From contig JALTEW010000176.1 in NCBI GenBank assembly GCA_027073795.1, forward strand, positions 1 through 8,937: a DNA stretch of 8,937 nt, given 5' to 3'. The notes below the pieces were generated by a model, which did no database searches, had not been told where the DNA came from, and worked only from the letters and a program-made list of their open reading frames with translations. This document shows positions 1-6,139 of the stretch, piece after piece (position 1 is the first letter of the stretch; each line of letters begins with the position of its first letter). The DNA is from a bacterium (lineage in GTDB: Bacteria; Desulfobacterota; S145-22). The translations under genes and the position numbers were made by a program.

Positions 1-214
1 ATCCGCAACGTTATTATGCATAGGAAAACGCTGCCAAAGCGCGGGGCGTAAAACCCCTTCCAAGCTCTATCGGGGAAATAGCTTAACTGATTAAAGCCAC
101 ATAGTCATGATAATGAAACCAAACAGCCTTTTTACCTTAATTCTAACCCGAAACTATCTTGATTATGAGATCCGCCTTAGAAGGGTGCCTTATGTAGCGA
201 ATTTATACAGACTA

Positions 215-244
215 TTGACCCGTTTATGATGTGTGTGGTAGGAA
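215..244 (+). promoter_or_regulatory. Possible sigma70-type promoter for gatCA
   Basis: TTGACC at 215-220 is a good -35 match. An 18-base spacer follows, then TAGGAA at 239-244, preceded by TGG, which gives an extended -10 arrangement. The -10 hexamer itself is weak (three of six consensus bases). If used, transcription would start near 251 and leave a leader of about 60 bases containing the 272-295 hairpin. This rests on pattern matching only. Confidence 0.25.
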
Positions 245-271
245 CAATTGAGAATAAGGGAAATCTTTATG

Positions 272-295
272 GGAACCGCTAAATGAAAAGGTTCC
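272..295 (+). promoter_or_regulatory. Hairpin in the gatC leader
   Basis: GGAACC at 272-277 is the exact reverse complement of GGTTCC at 290-295, with a 12-base loop. It ends eight bases before the gatC Shine-Dalgarno sequence (303-310). No T-run follows, so it is not an intrinsic terminator. It could affect translation or mRNA stability, or it could be chance. Confidence 0.25.
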
Positions 296-313
296 GTGCG
301 ATAGGAGGGATTT

Positions 314-616
314 ATGGCCATTGGACGTAAAGAGGTTGAACATATTGCGGCCCTTGCCCGTCTTTCTCTGGGCGAGGACGAGAAGCTACGGCTTGAAAAG
401 GATTTGAATGCCATCTTGGGATATGTGGAAAAACTGAATTCCCTTGACACGAAGGGGATTGAACCGACTTCCCATACCCTTGAAATCACCAATGCCTTTC
501 GTGAAGATGTCCTTATCTCTTTTGAAAAAGGAGAAAAAATTCTTAAAAATTCCCCGGCGAGGCTGGAGGCTTTTTTCCAGGTACCGCCTATTACCGAAGA
601 TATTTCTTCCACCTGA
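314..616 (+). CDS. gatC: Asp/Glu-tRNA amidotransferase subunit C (GatC)
   Basis: GatC is the small subunit of the GatCAB complex, which converts mischarged Glu-tRNA(Gln) and/or Asp-tRNA(Asn) to the cognate amides in the cytoplasm. It wraps around GatA and GatB and stabilises GatA. The 100-residue product matches the usual length of about 95-100. It shows the family pattern: an N-terminal helix with VEHIAALARLSL (residues 9-20), then a segment containing LNAILGYVEKL, then the Glu-Pro-Thr-Ser-His region and an Arg-Glu-Asp-Val motif. The start is fixed by a strong AGGAGGGA at 303-310, four bases before ATG. The stop lies nine bases before the gatA start, so the two are almost certainly cotranscribed. 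Identification is secure from the motifs and the gatA neighbour. Confidence 0.96.
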   Translation: MAIGRKEVEHIAALARLSLGEDEKLRLEKDLNAILGYVEKLNSLDTKGIEPTSHTLEITNAFREDVLISFEKGEKILKNSPARLEAFFQVPPITEDISST

Positions 617-625
617 GGAGGTGTC

Positions 626-2095
626 ATGTCCCTACCAACCTACCATACCATCAAAGAACTTTCGCAGGCGCTGAGTAAAAAAGAGGTGAGCTCTGTTGAA
701 ATAACACGGCAGTACCTTGAGCGTATTGACCATCTAGACGATCAGATCAAGGCGTATCTGTACGTCGATGGGGATGCCGCCCTCCGTGAAGCGAAAGATG
801 CGGACGCGATCATTCAAAAAGGTGAAGCTACCTCTCTGACAGGGGTTCCCTTGGGGATAAAAGACGTTATCTGTATGGAAGGAGTTCCCAACACCTGTGG
901 ATCGAAGATACTGAAAGACTATGTTCCACCCTATTCCGCCACTGTTATTGAAAAGCTCAGGCAAGAGCATGTGGTTTTTCTTGGGAAGCTTAACATGGAT
1001 GAGTTTGCCATGGGGTCGTCCACGGAAAATTCCCGTTTCCAGGTTACGAGAAATCCCTGGGACCTGGAGAGAATTCCCGGGGGATCCAGTGGCGGTTCTG
1101 CTGCGGCTGTGGCAGCAGCCCTTTGCGCGGGAGCGCTTGGGACGGATACGGGTGGTTCTATTCGACAGCCAGCATCTCTTTGTGGGATTGTGGGGCTGAA
1201 ACCTACCTACGGAAGGGTTTCCAGATTTGGGCTTGTTGCGTTTGCCTCTTCCCTTGATCAGATCGGCCCCATGACCCGCTCTGTGTGGGATGCGGCCCTC
1301 CTTCTCAATGTCATCTCAGGTCATGACCCCAGAGACTCAACCTCGATGCCAAAGGAGGTCCCGGATTACACGGAAGGGCTGAAAGACGGGTTAAAAGGGC
1401 TGAAAATTGGCATTCCGGAAGAATACTTCATTGAAGGAGTCGATCCGGAGGTGGAAAAACACATTAAAGAGGCCATTGACGCCATCAAAGATGCAGGGGC
1501 TGAAATTGTTCATCTTTCTCTGCCGCATACGGAATATGCTACCGCGACCTATTATATCATCGCCACGGCGGAGGCGAGTTCCAACCTGGCACGCTATGAT
1601 GGTGTCAGGTATGGGTATCGGGATGGCTCCACCAGATCCCTCAGGGAGATGTACGAGAAAACCCGATCCGAGGGATTTGGCACAGAGGTGAAGCGCAGGA
1701 TTATGCTGGGAACCTATGTCCTTTCTGCAGGTTACTACGAGGCCTATTACCGAAAGGCACAGCAGGTGCGGACGCTCATACGAAACGATTTCAACGAGGC
1801 ATTTAAAAGGTGTGATGTCATTGTGACACCCACTTCCCCTACCCCAGCGTTTAAGATAGGAGAAAAGACAGAGGATCCTCTTCAAATGTATCTCTCTGAT
1901 ATCTTTACTATTTCGGCTAATCTATCTGGAGTACCAGGAGTTTCCGTGCCTTGTGGGTGGACGCAGGAAAACCTTCCTATCGGGCTGCAGTTTCTCGGCA
2001 ATACCTTTGGCGAGCAAACGCTGTTGCGTGCCGCCTATGGGTATGAAGAAATTTTTCCGCTTTCGGATCGTTACCCGGAGATTGTAAAAGGCTAA
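626..2095 (+). CDS. gatA: Asp/Glu-tRNA amidotransferase subunit A (GatA)
   Basis: GatA is the glutaminase subunit of GatCAB. It releases ammonia from glutamine (or asparagine), which is channelled to GatB for amidation of the mischarged tRNA. The 489 residues are full length. The amidase-signature catalytic triad is intact: Lys79 in GVPLGIKD, the cis-Ser Ser154 in PGGSSGGSAA, and the nucleophile-activating Ser178 in GTDTGGSIRQPA. These are the positions of the triad in characterised GatA proteins. The LNMDEFAMGSSTENS stretch (122-136) is also typical of GatA rather than of general amidases. A GAGGAGGTG ribosome binding site at 615-623 overlaps the gatC stop, suggesting coupled translation. 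gatB does not follow; the next gene is on the opposite strand, 14 bases away. Confidence 0.98.
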   Translation: MSLPTYHTIKELSQALSKKEVSSVEITRQYLERIDHLDDQIKAYLYVDGDAALREAKDADAIIQKGEATSLTGVPLGIKDVICMEGVPNTCGSKILKDYVPPYSATVIEKLRQEHVVFLGKLNMDEFAMGSSTENSRFQVTRNPWDLERIPGGSSGGSAAAVAAALCAGALGTDTGGSIRQPASLCGIVGLKPTYGRVSRFGLVAFASSLDQIGPMTRSVWDAALLLNVISGHDPRDSTSMPKEVPDYTEGLKDGLKGLKIGIPEEYFIEGVDPEVEKHIKEAIDAIKDAGAEIVHLSLPHTEYATATYYIIATAEASSNLARYDGVRYGYRDGSTRSLREMYEKTRSEGFGTEVKRRIMLGTYVLSAGYYEAYYRKAQQVRTLIRNDFNEAFKRCDVIVTPTSPTPAFKIGEKTEDPLQMYLSDIFTISANLSGVPGVSVPCGWTQENLPIGLQFLGNTFGEQTLLRAAYGYEEIFPLSDRYPEIVKG

Positions 2096-2109
2096 GGACG
2101 AAAGGGAAA

Positions 2110-2508
2110 TTACGCTTCTTTTTTGAGAATGTTTTTCAGCTCCGGAGGCAGACGAAGGATTTTTCCCAAAGAGTTGATAACAACCATCTGGTTGCGAACC
2201 TCTGCGAGAGGCGTTTGGGTATGATGATCCCTGATCAGATGATGGAACCAGAAGCTTGCCCGGGTGACATGTTGAATTTCGGTCTTAATTTCCACCGTTG
2301 TGCCATACCGCGCTGGGGATAGGTAGTCGGCCTCGACTTTTTTGACCGTGAGATAGATCCCTTCTTTTTCTTTATCCGCGAGATCCCATCCCTGCTGCCT
2401 GAGATAGATGAACCAGGAGCGTTCACACAATCTCAAATAATTGGCGAAATAGACAACACCTCCGGCATCGGTGTCTCCATAGCAGATGGTGTAGAGGAGG
2501 GGAGTCAA
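2110..2508 (-). CDS. YbgC-like acyl-CoA thioesterase (4HBT hotdog fold)
   Basis: This is a 132-residue hotdog-fold protein of the YbgC/4-hydroxybenzoyl-CoA thioesterase family, which hydrolyses acyl-CoA thioesters in the cytoplasm. The N-terminal signature YGDTDAGGVVYFANYL (10-25) contains the catalytic Asp14, equivalent to Asp18 of E. coli YbgC, followed by the ERS motif at 29-31. The start must be the TTG at 2508-2506: an in-frame TGA lies at 2526-2524 and no ATG falls between them. A modest AAAGG lies upstream. The gene begins 18 bases after lptG ends and is probably in the same transcript. In many Proteobacteria this family sits in the tol-pal cluster, so the lpt position here is a different envelope-related context. 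The natural substrate cannot be read from the sequence. Confidence 0.9.
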   Translation of the reverse strand: MTPLLYTICYGDTDAGGVVYFANYLRLCERSWFIYLRQQGWDLADKEKEGIYLTVKKVEADYLSPARYGTTVEIKTEIQHVTRASFWFHHLIRDHHTQTPLAEVRNQMVVINSLGKILRLPPELKNILKKEA

Positions 2509-2526
2509 ATGCGCTGCCTTTCGTCA

Positions 2527-3618
2527 CTACTGGGGAAGGCTCAGAAAAGCGAGGCTTCCGGCAAGGAGAAAGATGATATTTACAGACCAAGCGGCAAGAA
2601 ATCCGTTCAGAAGCCCGGCGTAACCCAGAGAGTTGAACAGGGAAGAAAAAATAATATAGAGAATGCCGATCCCGATGGCAATCCCTAAGCTAAGGCTGAT
2701 CCCCCCCCATCGCCCCATTTTCAGGGCAAAGGGAATAGCAACCAGAACCATGATGATTCCTCCAAAGGGATAAGCCGCCTTGGCATGAAGATCCACTAAA
2801 TATCGGTTGAGGGTTTTCTGACTGATATGGGTCTTGTTCTTTTCAATGTATTCTTTAAGCCTGCTGAAGCTCATCTGTTTCGTCTGTTTTTCCGCTTCTT
2901 CCGAAACCTTCGAGAGTTTGGGAAACTCAAAAATCCGTTGAGGATATTTGAAGGTCACGATGGGCTTTCCTTTCTCAAAGGTTCGCCAGATGACATTGGT
3001 GAGAAGCCATTTTTTAGGAGATATCTGTGTGGCACTCAGGGCATCTATCCGCTCGATGACGTAAAAATTCTTGTCCATTTTGAAGATGGTGATACCTTGA
3101 ATCGTCTTACCAGAGGCGTCAACTCTTCGGAAATTGTAAATTTTGTTTTCCCACCGGAGCCATTTTTTCTCACCAAAGAAAAACTCGCTTTTCTTTTCCT
3201 TTTTTATCTGGGTGGTGTAGATGGAGGTGGATTTTCTGTGGGTTACGGGGACGAGAATCTCACCATCTAAAAACACAAGGATGCTGAGGATGCCAGCCAG
3301 GAAAAAGACGGGCCGGACGGTTGCCCACAGATTGATGCCATGTACCCGCATGGCCATGATCTCCTGATTTTTTGAAAATATCGAGAATGTGACAAGGGTT
3401 GCGACCAAAATGGTGAAAAGGAAGGTCTGGTAAAAATACCATGGCAGGGACAGGCCGTAATAGGAGAGGATGAGAGAGAATGGGGCGTGGTATTGGATGA
3501 AGGTATCCGCGTGGTCGAAAAAGTCTGCAATGACAAAAAAGGTGACAAACACAAAGGTGATGAAAAAGAAATGCTTGAGGAACTCTTTCCCAATGTAGCG
3601 GTCAAGAATCTTCACCAT
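2527..3618 (-). CDS. lptG: LPS export permease subunit LptG
   Basis: LptG is one of the two transmembrane subunits of the LptB2FG ABC transporter, which extracts lipopolysaccharide from the inner membrane and feeds it to the LptC/LptA bridge. The 363 residues follow the YjgP/YjgQ layout: membrane segments near 15-35, 60-82 and 100-122, a periplasmic beta-jellyroll of about 125-260, then three membrane segments near 283-300, 305-327 and 340-360. The NQEIMAMRVHGI stretch (84-95) is the cytoplasmic coupling loop that contacts LptB. I chose the start at 3618, giving an N-terminus of MVKILDRYIGKEF as in the family, over an upstream in-frame codon at 3639 lying inside lptF. The start overlaps the lptF stop in ATGGTGA, a translational-coupling arrangement, with AGGGA just upstream. 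The lptF neighbour settles which paralogue this is. Confidence 0.93.
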   Translation of the reverse strand: MVKILDRYIGKEFLKHFFFITFVFVTFFVIADFFDHADTFIQYHAPFSLILSYYGLSLPWYFYQTFLFTILVATLVTFSIFSKNQEIMAMRVHGINLWATVRPVFFLAGILSILVFLDGEILVPVTHRKSTSIYTTQIKKEKKSEFFFGEKKWLRWENKIYNFRRVDASGKTIQGITIFKMDKNFYVIERIDALSATQISPKKWLLTNVIWRTFEKGKPIVTFKYPQRIFEFPKLSKVSEEAEKQTKQMSFSRLKEYIEKNKTHISQKTLNRYLVDLHAKAAYPFGGIIMVLVAIPFALKMGRWGGISLSLGIAIGIGILYIIFSSLFNSLGYAGLLNGFLAAWSVNIIFLLAGSLAFLSLPQ

Positions 3619-4796
3619 ACGCGCTTTCCCTGCAGCCATGTTTTAAAACGGATCCACTGGCTTTCGAGGTATTCGAAACCCTTGGGAACTTGCTCTTTGT
3701 AGCCCAGCTTAAACAGGTAAAGTCCGGCAAGGGTGATGATAATATTGGGAAGCCAGACTGCCCAGATCGGCGGGAGGGTTTTGTTTCGTCCCAAGGCATC
3801 AAAAAAGATGGTCAGGCCATAGTAGATGAAAACTACCAGCAGGCACAGAAGGAGCCCGGCGGAGCGCTTTGAACGCTTGGGCTGTATGCCCAGTGGAACC
3901 CCGATGAGGGTAAAAATCAGGCAGGTAAAGGGAATGGCAAACTTTTTGTTCAATTCAATTTCATCGCCTGACGTATCTTCTCCGGCCTTCCTCTGTTTTT
4001 GGATACGTTTTCTCAGGGCTCTGACGGAAAGGTCCCTTGCCTTGACACGCATGATTCCCCTTGAGCCAATTCTTTTTGCCAGATCAACCCTGAAATCATA
4101 GGAACTGAAATGCAGTTTCTGGTAAGACTCCTTCATGGAGAACATCTGATGGATGTTACCGTCAAGAAGGCGGATGACCATCAGGTGGCTCTTGATATCC
4201 TTGAGAACACGGCCCCTGGGTGCCACGATGGTGATTTCCCTGTTGGGGTCCCGGGCGTCCTGGACAAAGATATCCTTGAGGGTCTGCGTGGCTGGATCGT
4301 AACTTTCCACGTAAAACAGAAAGTTATCTCCCAACTTGGTAAAGGAACGTTCTGTTACCTGGAAATAAGAGGTTTCTTGAACCATTTCAACAATGAGGCT
4401 CTTGATTTTACGCGTTCCCCAGGGAAGGCCTTCAAGAACCACGAGGTTCACAGCCATAAATGATATGAGGGCAACCATTCCATAGGGGCGGAGCATCTGG
4501 AGCATGCTGACCCCGGAGCTTTTCAAGGCGATGATCTCCGAATCGGATGAAAGTCGCCCCAAGGAAACTAGAATTGCAAGAAGAAGAGCAATGGGGATGG
4601 TAAAAACGAGGAAAGAGGGGATGAGGTAGATGAGAAAACGGATAACATAGCTGACAGGCGTACCTTCATAGACAACAAGCTTCATCAGATGGAAGATCCG
4701 CCCCATAAACAGGAGAAAGGTAAAGGCAACAAGACCAATCCCGTAAGGGGGAAGGATTTCAATGAAGAAATATTTGTCTAACAGGTTAAACCGCAT
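3612..4796 (-). CDS. lptF: LPS export permease subunit LptF
   Basis: LptF pairs with LptG in the inner-membrane LptB2FG complex for LPS extraction. The 394-residue product has membrane segments near 15-38, 50-80 and 105-122, a periplasmic jellyroll of about 125-265, and three C-terminal membrane segments near 285-303, 313-333 and 345-365. The loop at 81-97 (RLSSDSEIIALKSSGVS) is the classic LptF/G coupling helix region that docks on LptB. The charged stretch KRIQKQRKAGED (263-274) precedes the fourth membrane segment. The C-terminal tail beyond residue 366 is somewhat long and aromatic. The ATG at 4796 has no Shine-Dalgarno; the bases just upstream on the coding strand are pyrimidine-rich (CTGCCTCC). 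An in-frame TGA nine codons upstream rules out a longer N-terminus, so this start is retained. lptB, lptC and lptA are not in the window. Confidence 0.95.
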   Translation of the reverse strand: MRFNLLDKYFFIEILPPYGIGLVAFTFLLFMGRIFHLMKLVVYEGTPVSYVIRFLIYLIPSFLVFTIPIALLLAILVSLGRLSSDSEIIALKSSGVSMLQMLRPYGMVALISFMAVNLVVLEGLPWGTRKIKSLIVEMVQETSYFQVTERSFTKLGDNFLFYVESYDPATQTLKDIFVQDARDPNREITIVAPRGRVLKDIKSHLMVIRLLDGNIHQMFSMKESYQKLHFSSYDFRVDLAKRIGSRGIMRVKARDLSVRALRKRIQKQRKAGEDTSGDEIELNKKFAIPFTCLIFTLIGVPLGIQPKRSKRSAGLLLCLLVVFIYYGLTIFFDALGRNKTLPPIWAVWLPNIIITLAGLYLFKLGYKEQVPKGFEYLESQWIRFKTWLQGKRVW

Positions 4797-4839
4797 GGAG
4801 GCAGAAATGGGTAAAGGGTTTCATTTTTCATAATGTTTC

Positions 4840-4848
4840 ATTATACCA
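4840..4848 (-). promoter_or_regulatory. Extended -10 promoter element for lptF-lptG-thioesterase
   Basis: On the minus strand the 66-base gap between cbiB and lptF contains TGGTATAAT, a perfect TATAAT (4845-4840) with an extended TGN element. The -35 region, 17-18 bases upstream, is AT-rich (TTTTAA) and poor, which is common for extended -10 promoters. The predicted start near 4833 would leave a leader of about 37 bases. The lpt block could then be transcribed independently of cbiB. Confidence 0.5.
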
Positions 4849-4857
4849 TAGCTTCAG

Positions 4858-4872
4858 CAGATTTAAAATCTG
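4858..4872. repeat. 15-bp palindrome over the cbiB stop and the lptF -35 region
   Basis: CAGATTT (4858-4864), a central A and AAATCTG (4866-4872) form a perfect 7+1+7 inverted repeat. It spans the cbiB TAA (4865-4863) and covers the expected -35 position of the lptF promoter. No T-run follows on either strand, so it does not look like a terminator. A protein operator is possible but unproven. Confidence 0.4.
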
Positions 4873-5870
4873 AAAAGACCCTTGACGAATGGGGATATCC
4901 AGAGAAAGAGGGACGTGAGTCCCACTGCAAGGTATCCGGACACGGTAACAAGTCTCAGGGTTTGCCGGACGGTTTCGGGCGATATCCGAGAACTTCCGTC
5001 TCCGATGATCGGTTTTTTGACCTCTCCAAAGGGGTAACGTACCAAGCCTCCGAGTTGGACATGAAACACCCCTGCGACAAAGCTTTCCGGATGACCCGCG
5101 TTGGGGGACGATGAGCAGAGGCGGTATTTGGTTGCGGACTCAAGTCCTGCCGCCACATCCATTTTCAGAAGCCAGGCGCCAAGGAACAGGAAGAGAAGGG
5201 AAAGCCGCGCTGGAATGAAATTAACGACGTCATCCAGTTTTGCCGCGAATCTTCCAAAGTGAAGATAGGTTTCACTTTTATAGCCAATCATAGAATCGAG
5301 GGTATTGATAATACGATATCCCAGGACACCGGCCAGGCCATACAGACAGGGCTGGTGGAAGCTGTAGCCAACAAGGGAGAAAAGGGAGAAATAAAAGACT
5401 GGGGATAGAAATCCATCAATTAGGCCTTCCGCGATGGTTTCGATAGTTGCCCTGACGATTCCCTCTTCATTCAAAACGCTTGTATCTCGTCCCACAATCA
5501 TCTGAAGAGCGTCCCGGCTCTTTTGAATTTCACCTCTTTCAAGAAATGCCATAACGGGCCGGACATGATGGGCGAGGTCTCGCATGGCAATGCAACTATA
5601 AAGGATAAAAAGGGAGAAAAGAAATCCAATGGGTGTATAGAAAGAGCTAACTCTGGCTAAAATTATCAAAAGGCCTTCCCAGAAAAAGAGGACGATAAGG
5701 GTTAGGGAAAATCCCCCCCAGGCATCTGGGACGTCTCGTGCGCGTATGGCCTTTTCCAGGAAGCGAATGGATTTTCCGATAAGCCTGACGGGGTGCCCGG
5801 GATAGGGGGGATCCCCCACAAGTCGATCCAGTATAACGGCGCAGAGCAAAAAGAGGGCGCAGGATATCAT
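4863..5870 (-). CDS. cbiB: Adenosylcobinamide-phosphate synthase (CbiB/CobD)
   Basis: CbiB is an integral membrane enzyme that attaches (R)-1-aminopropan-2-ol or its phosphate to adenosylcobyric acid, giving adenosylcobinamide (phosphate) in cobalamin synthesis. The 335 residues carry the family motifs in order: DRLVGDPP (15-22) and HPVR (26-29); MIVGRDT (124-130); ETIAEGLIDG (144-153); NTLDSMIGYK (189-198); DDVVNFIPAR (213-222); and NAGHPES (257-263). Hydrophobic segments lie at the N-terminus, near 52-73, 78-95, 155-185, 220-236 and 308-326. I chose the start that puts the conserved DRLVGDP at residue 15. A TTG at 5927 with GAAGG five bases upstream would add 19 residues rich in Ser, Pro and Phe, encoded by low-complexity repeats. 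The chosen ATG has no Shine-Dalgarno, so the start remains open. cobU lies upstream on the same strand. Confidence 0.94.
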   Translation of the reverse strand: MISCALFLLCAVILDRLVGDPPYPGHPVRLIGKSIRFLEKAIRARDVPDAWGGFSLTLIVLFFWEGLLIILARVSSFYTPIGFLFSLFILYSCIAMRDLAHHVRPVMAFLERGEIQKSRDALQMIVGRDTSVLNEEGIVRATIETIAEGLIDGFLSPVFYFSLFSLVGYSFHQPCLYGLAGVLGYRIINTLDSMIGYKSETYLHFGRFAAKLDDVVNFIPARLSLLFLFLGAWLLKMDVAAGLESATKYRLCSSSPNAGHPESFVAGVFHVQLGGLVRYPFGEVKKPIIGDGSSRISPETVRQTLRLVTVSGYLAVGLTSLFLWISPFVKGLFRF

Positions 5871-6139
5871 GGAAGCGGGAGGGGAAAAAGGAAGAGGGGC
5901 GAAGGCAGAAGGCTGAAGGGAAAACAAAAAACCTTCGTCGTTTCGGGTAATAGCTTAAATTTGAAAGATTTCCCGTAAGGTGTAAAGCGTAAAGTATAAA
6001 ACGCAAAGGAAGCGCTTTGCGCAAAGCGCTTTGCGCAAAGCGAAACATCTAAGAAACGTAACCAGTTAAATCCTAGAGCTTTATTTAGCCTTCTGCCCAT
6101 GGTCTCATTCCCCGTTTTTGCAGGTGCATCAAAGAAGGG
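5871..6139. repeat. Intergenic repeat cluster between cobU and cbiB
   Basis: This gap of about 270 bases has no convincing gene. It contains a purine-rich heptamer tract GAAGGCA-GAAGGCT-GAAGGGA (5901-5921) and a second degenerate heptamer tract GTAAAGC-GTAAAGT-ATAAAAC-GCAAAGG (5982-6009). A perfect 30-bp palindrome follows immediately (6013-6042). The 11-mer GGCAGAAGGCT (5904-5914) recurs inverted at 6087-6097, bracketing the block. Minus-strand open frames across it translate to low-complexity Phe, Leu, Ser and Pro peptides and are not credible proteins. It resembles the short-sequence-repeat junk found between genes in many bacterial genomes; I cannot tell whether it is mobile. Confidence 0.7.
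6013..6042. repeat. Perfect 30-bp palindrome made of 14-bp direct repeats
   Basis: The half-site CGCTTTGCGCAAAGC (6013-6027) is followed directly by its exact reverse complement (6028-6042). Internally the unit GCGCTTTGCGCAAA occurs twice in tandem (6012-6025 and 6026-6039), so the element is both a direct and an inverted repeat. With no spacer it could form a cruciform or a long RNA hairpin on either strand. No T-run follows it, so it is not a standard intrinsic terminator. Confidence 0.85.

Larger units (their letters stand above)
1..313. other. Gene-free leader region upstream of gatC
   Basis: I find no convincing gene here. Plus-strand frame 1 is open from the window edge to a TAA at 49-51 and could be the last 16 codons of an upstream gene, but this is too short to identify. 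Bases 29-84 contain three adjacent short inverted repeats: 29-32 with 38-41, GGGG 43-46 with CCCC 54-57, and 62-66 with 80-84. A second GGGG at 72-75 could compete for the CCCC. A 6-bp hairpin (272-277 with 290-295) sits just before the gatC ribosome binding site. Bases 85-214 are AT-rich with no recognisable RNA gene; I saw no tRNA-like arms. Confidence 0.5.

Noticed and set aside
1..51. Plus-strand open frame from the window edge to TAA at 49-51, perhaps the tail of an upstream gene
   Set aside because: Only 16 codons, basic and not recognisable. Frame 2 is open even longer, so openness alone is not evidence.
20..100. Resemblance to a c-di-GMP-I (GEMM) riboswitch core around GGGGCGTAAAACCCC
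   Set aside because: The similarity to the conserved GACGCAAAGCC element is partial, and the rest of the consensus, including the P1 stem and second helix, is not found.
190..627. Minus-strand open frame of 145 codons across gatC
   Set aside because: It lies antisense to a well-supported gatC and its Ser-rich, Arg-rich product has no recognisable family feature.
1391..1885. Minus-strand open frame of 164 codons inside gatA
   Set aside because: It is antisense to the conserved amidase reading frame and has no credible ribosome binding site or motif.
4833..4850. Six-codon mini-ORF (ATG to TGA) on the minus strand ahead of lptF
   Set aside because: Its ATG overlaps the TATAAT promoter element, so it would not be in the transcript.
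5867..6100. Minus-strand open frame of 77 codons between cobU and cbiB
   Set aside because: It is translated from the palindrome and heptamer repeats, ends in low-complexity Phe/Pro/Leu, and has no family signature.
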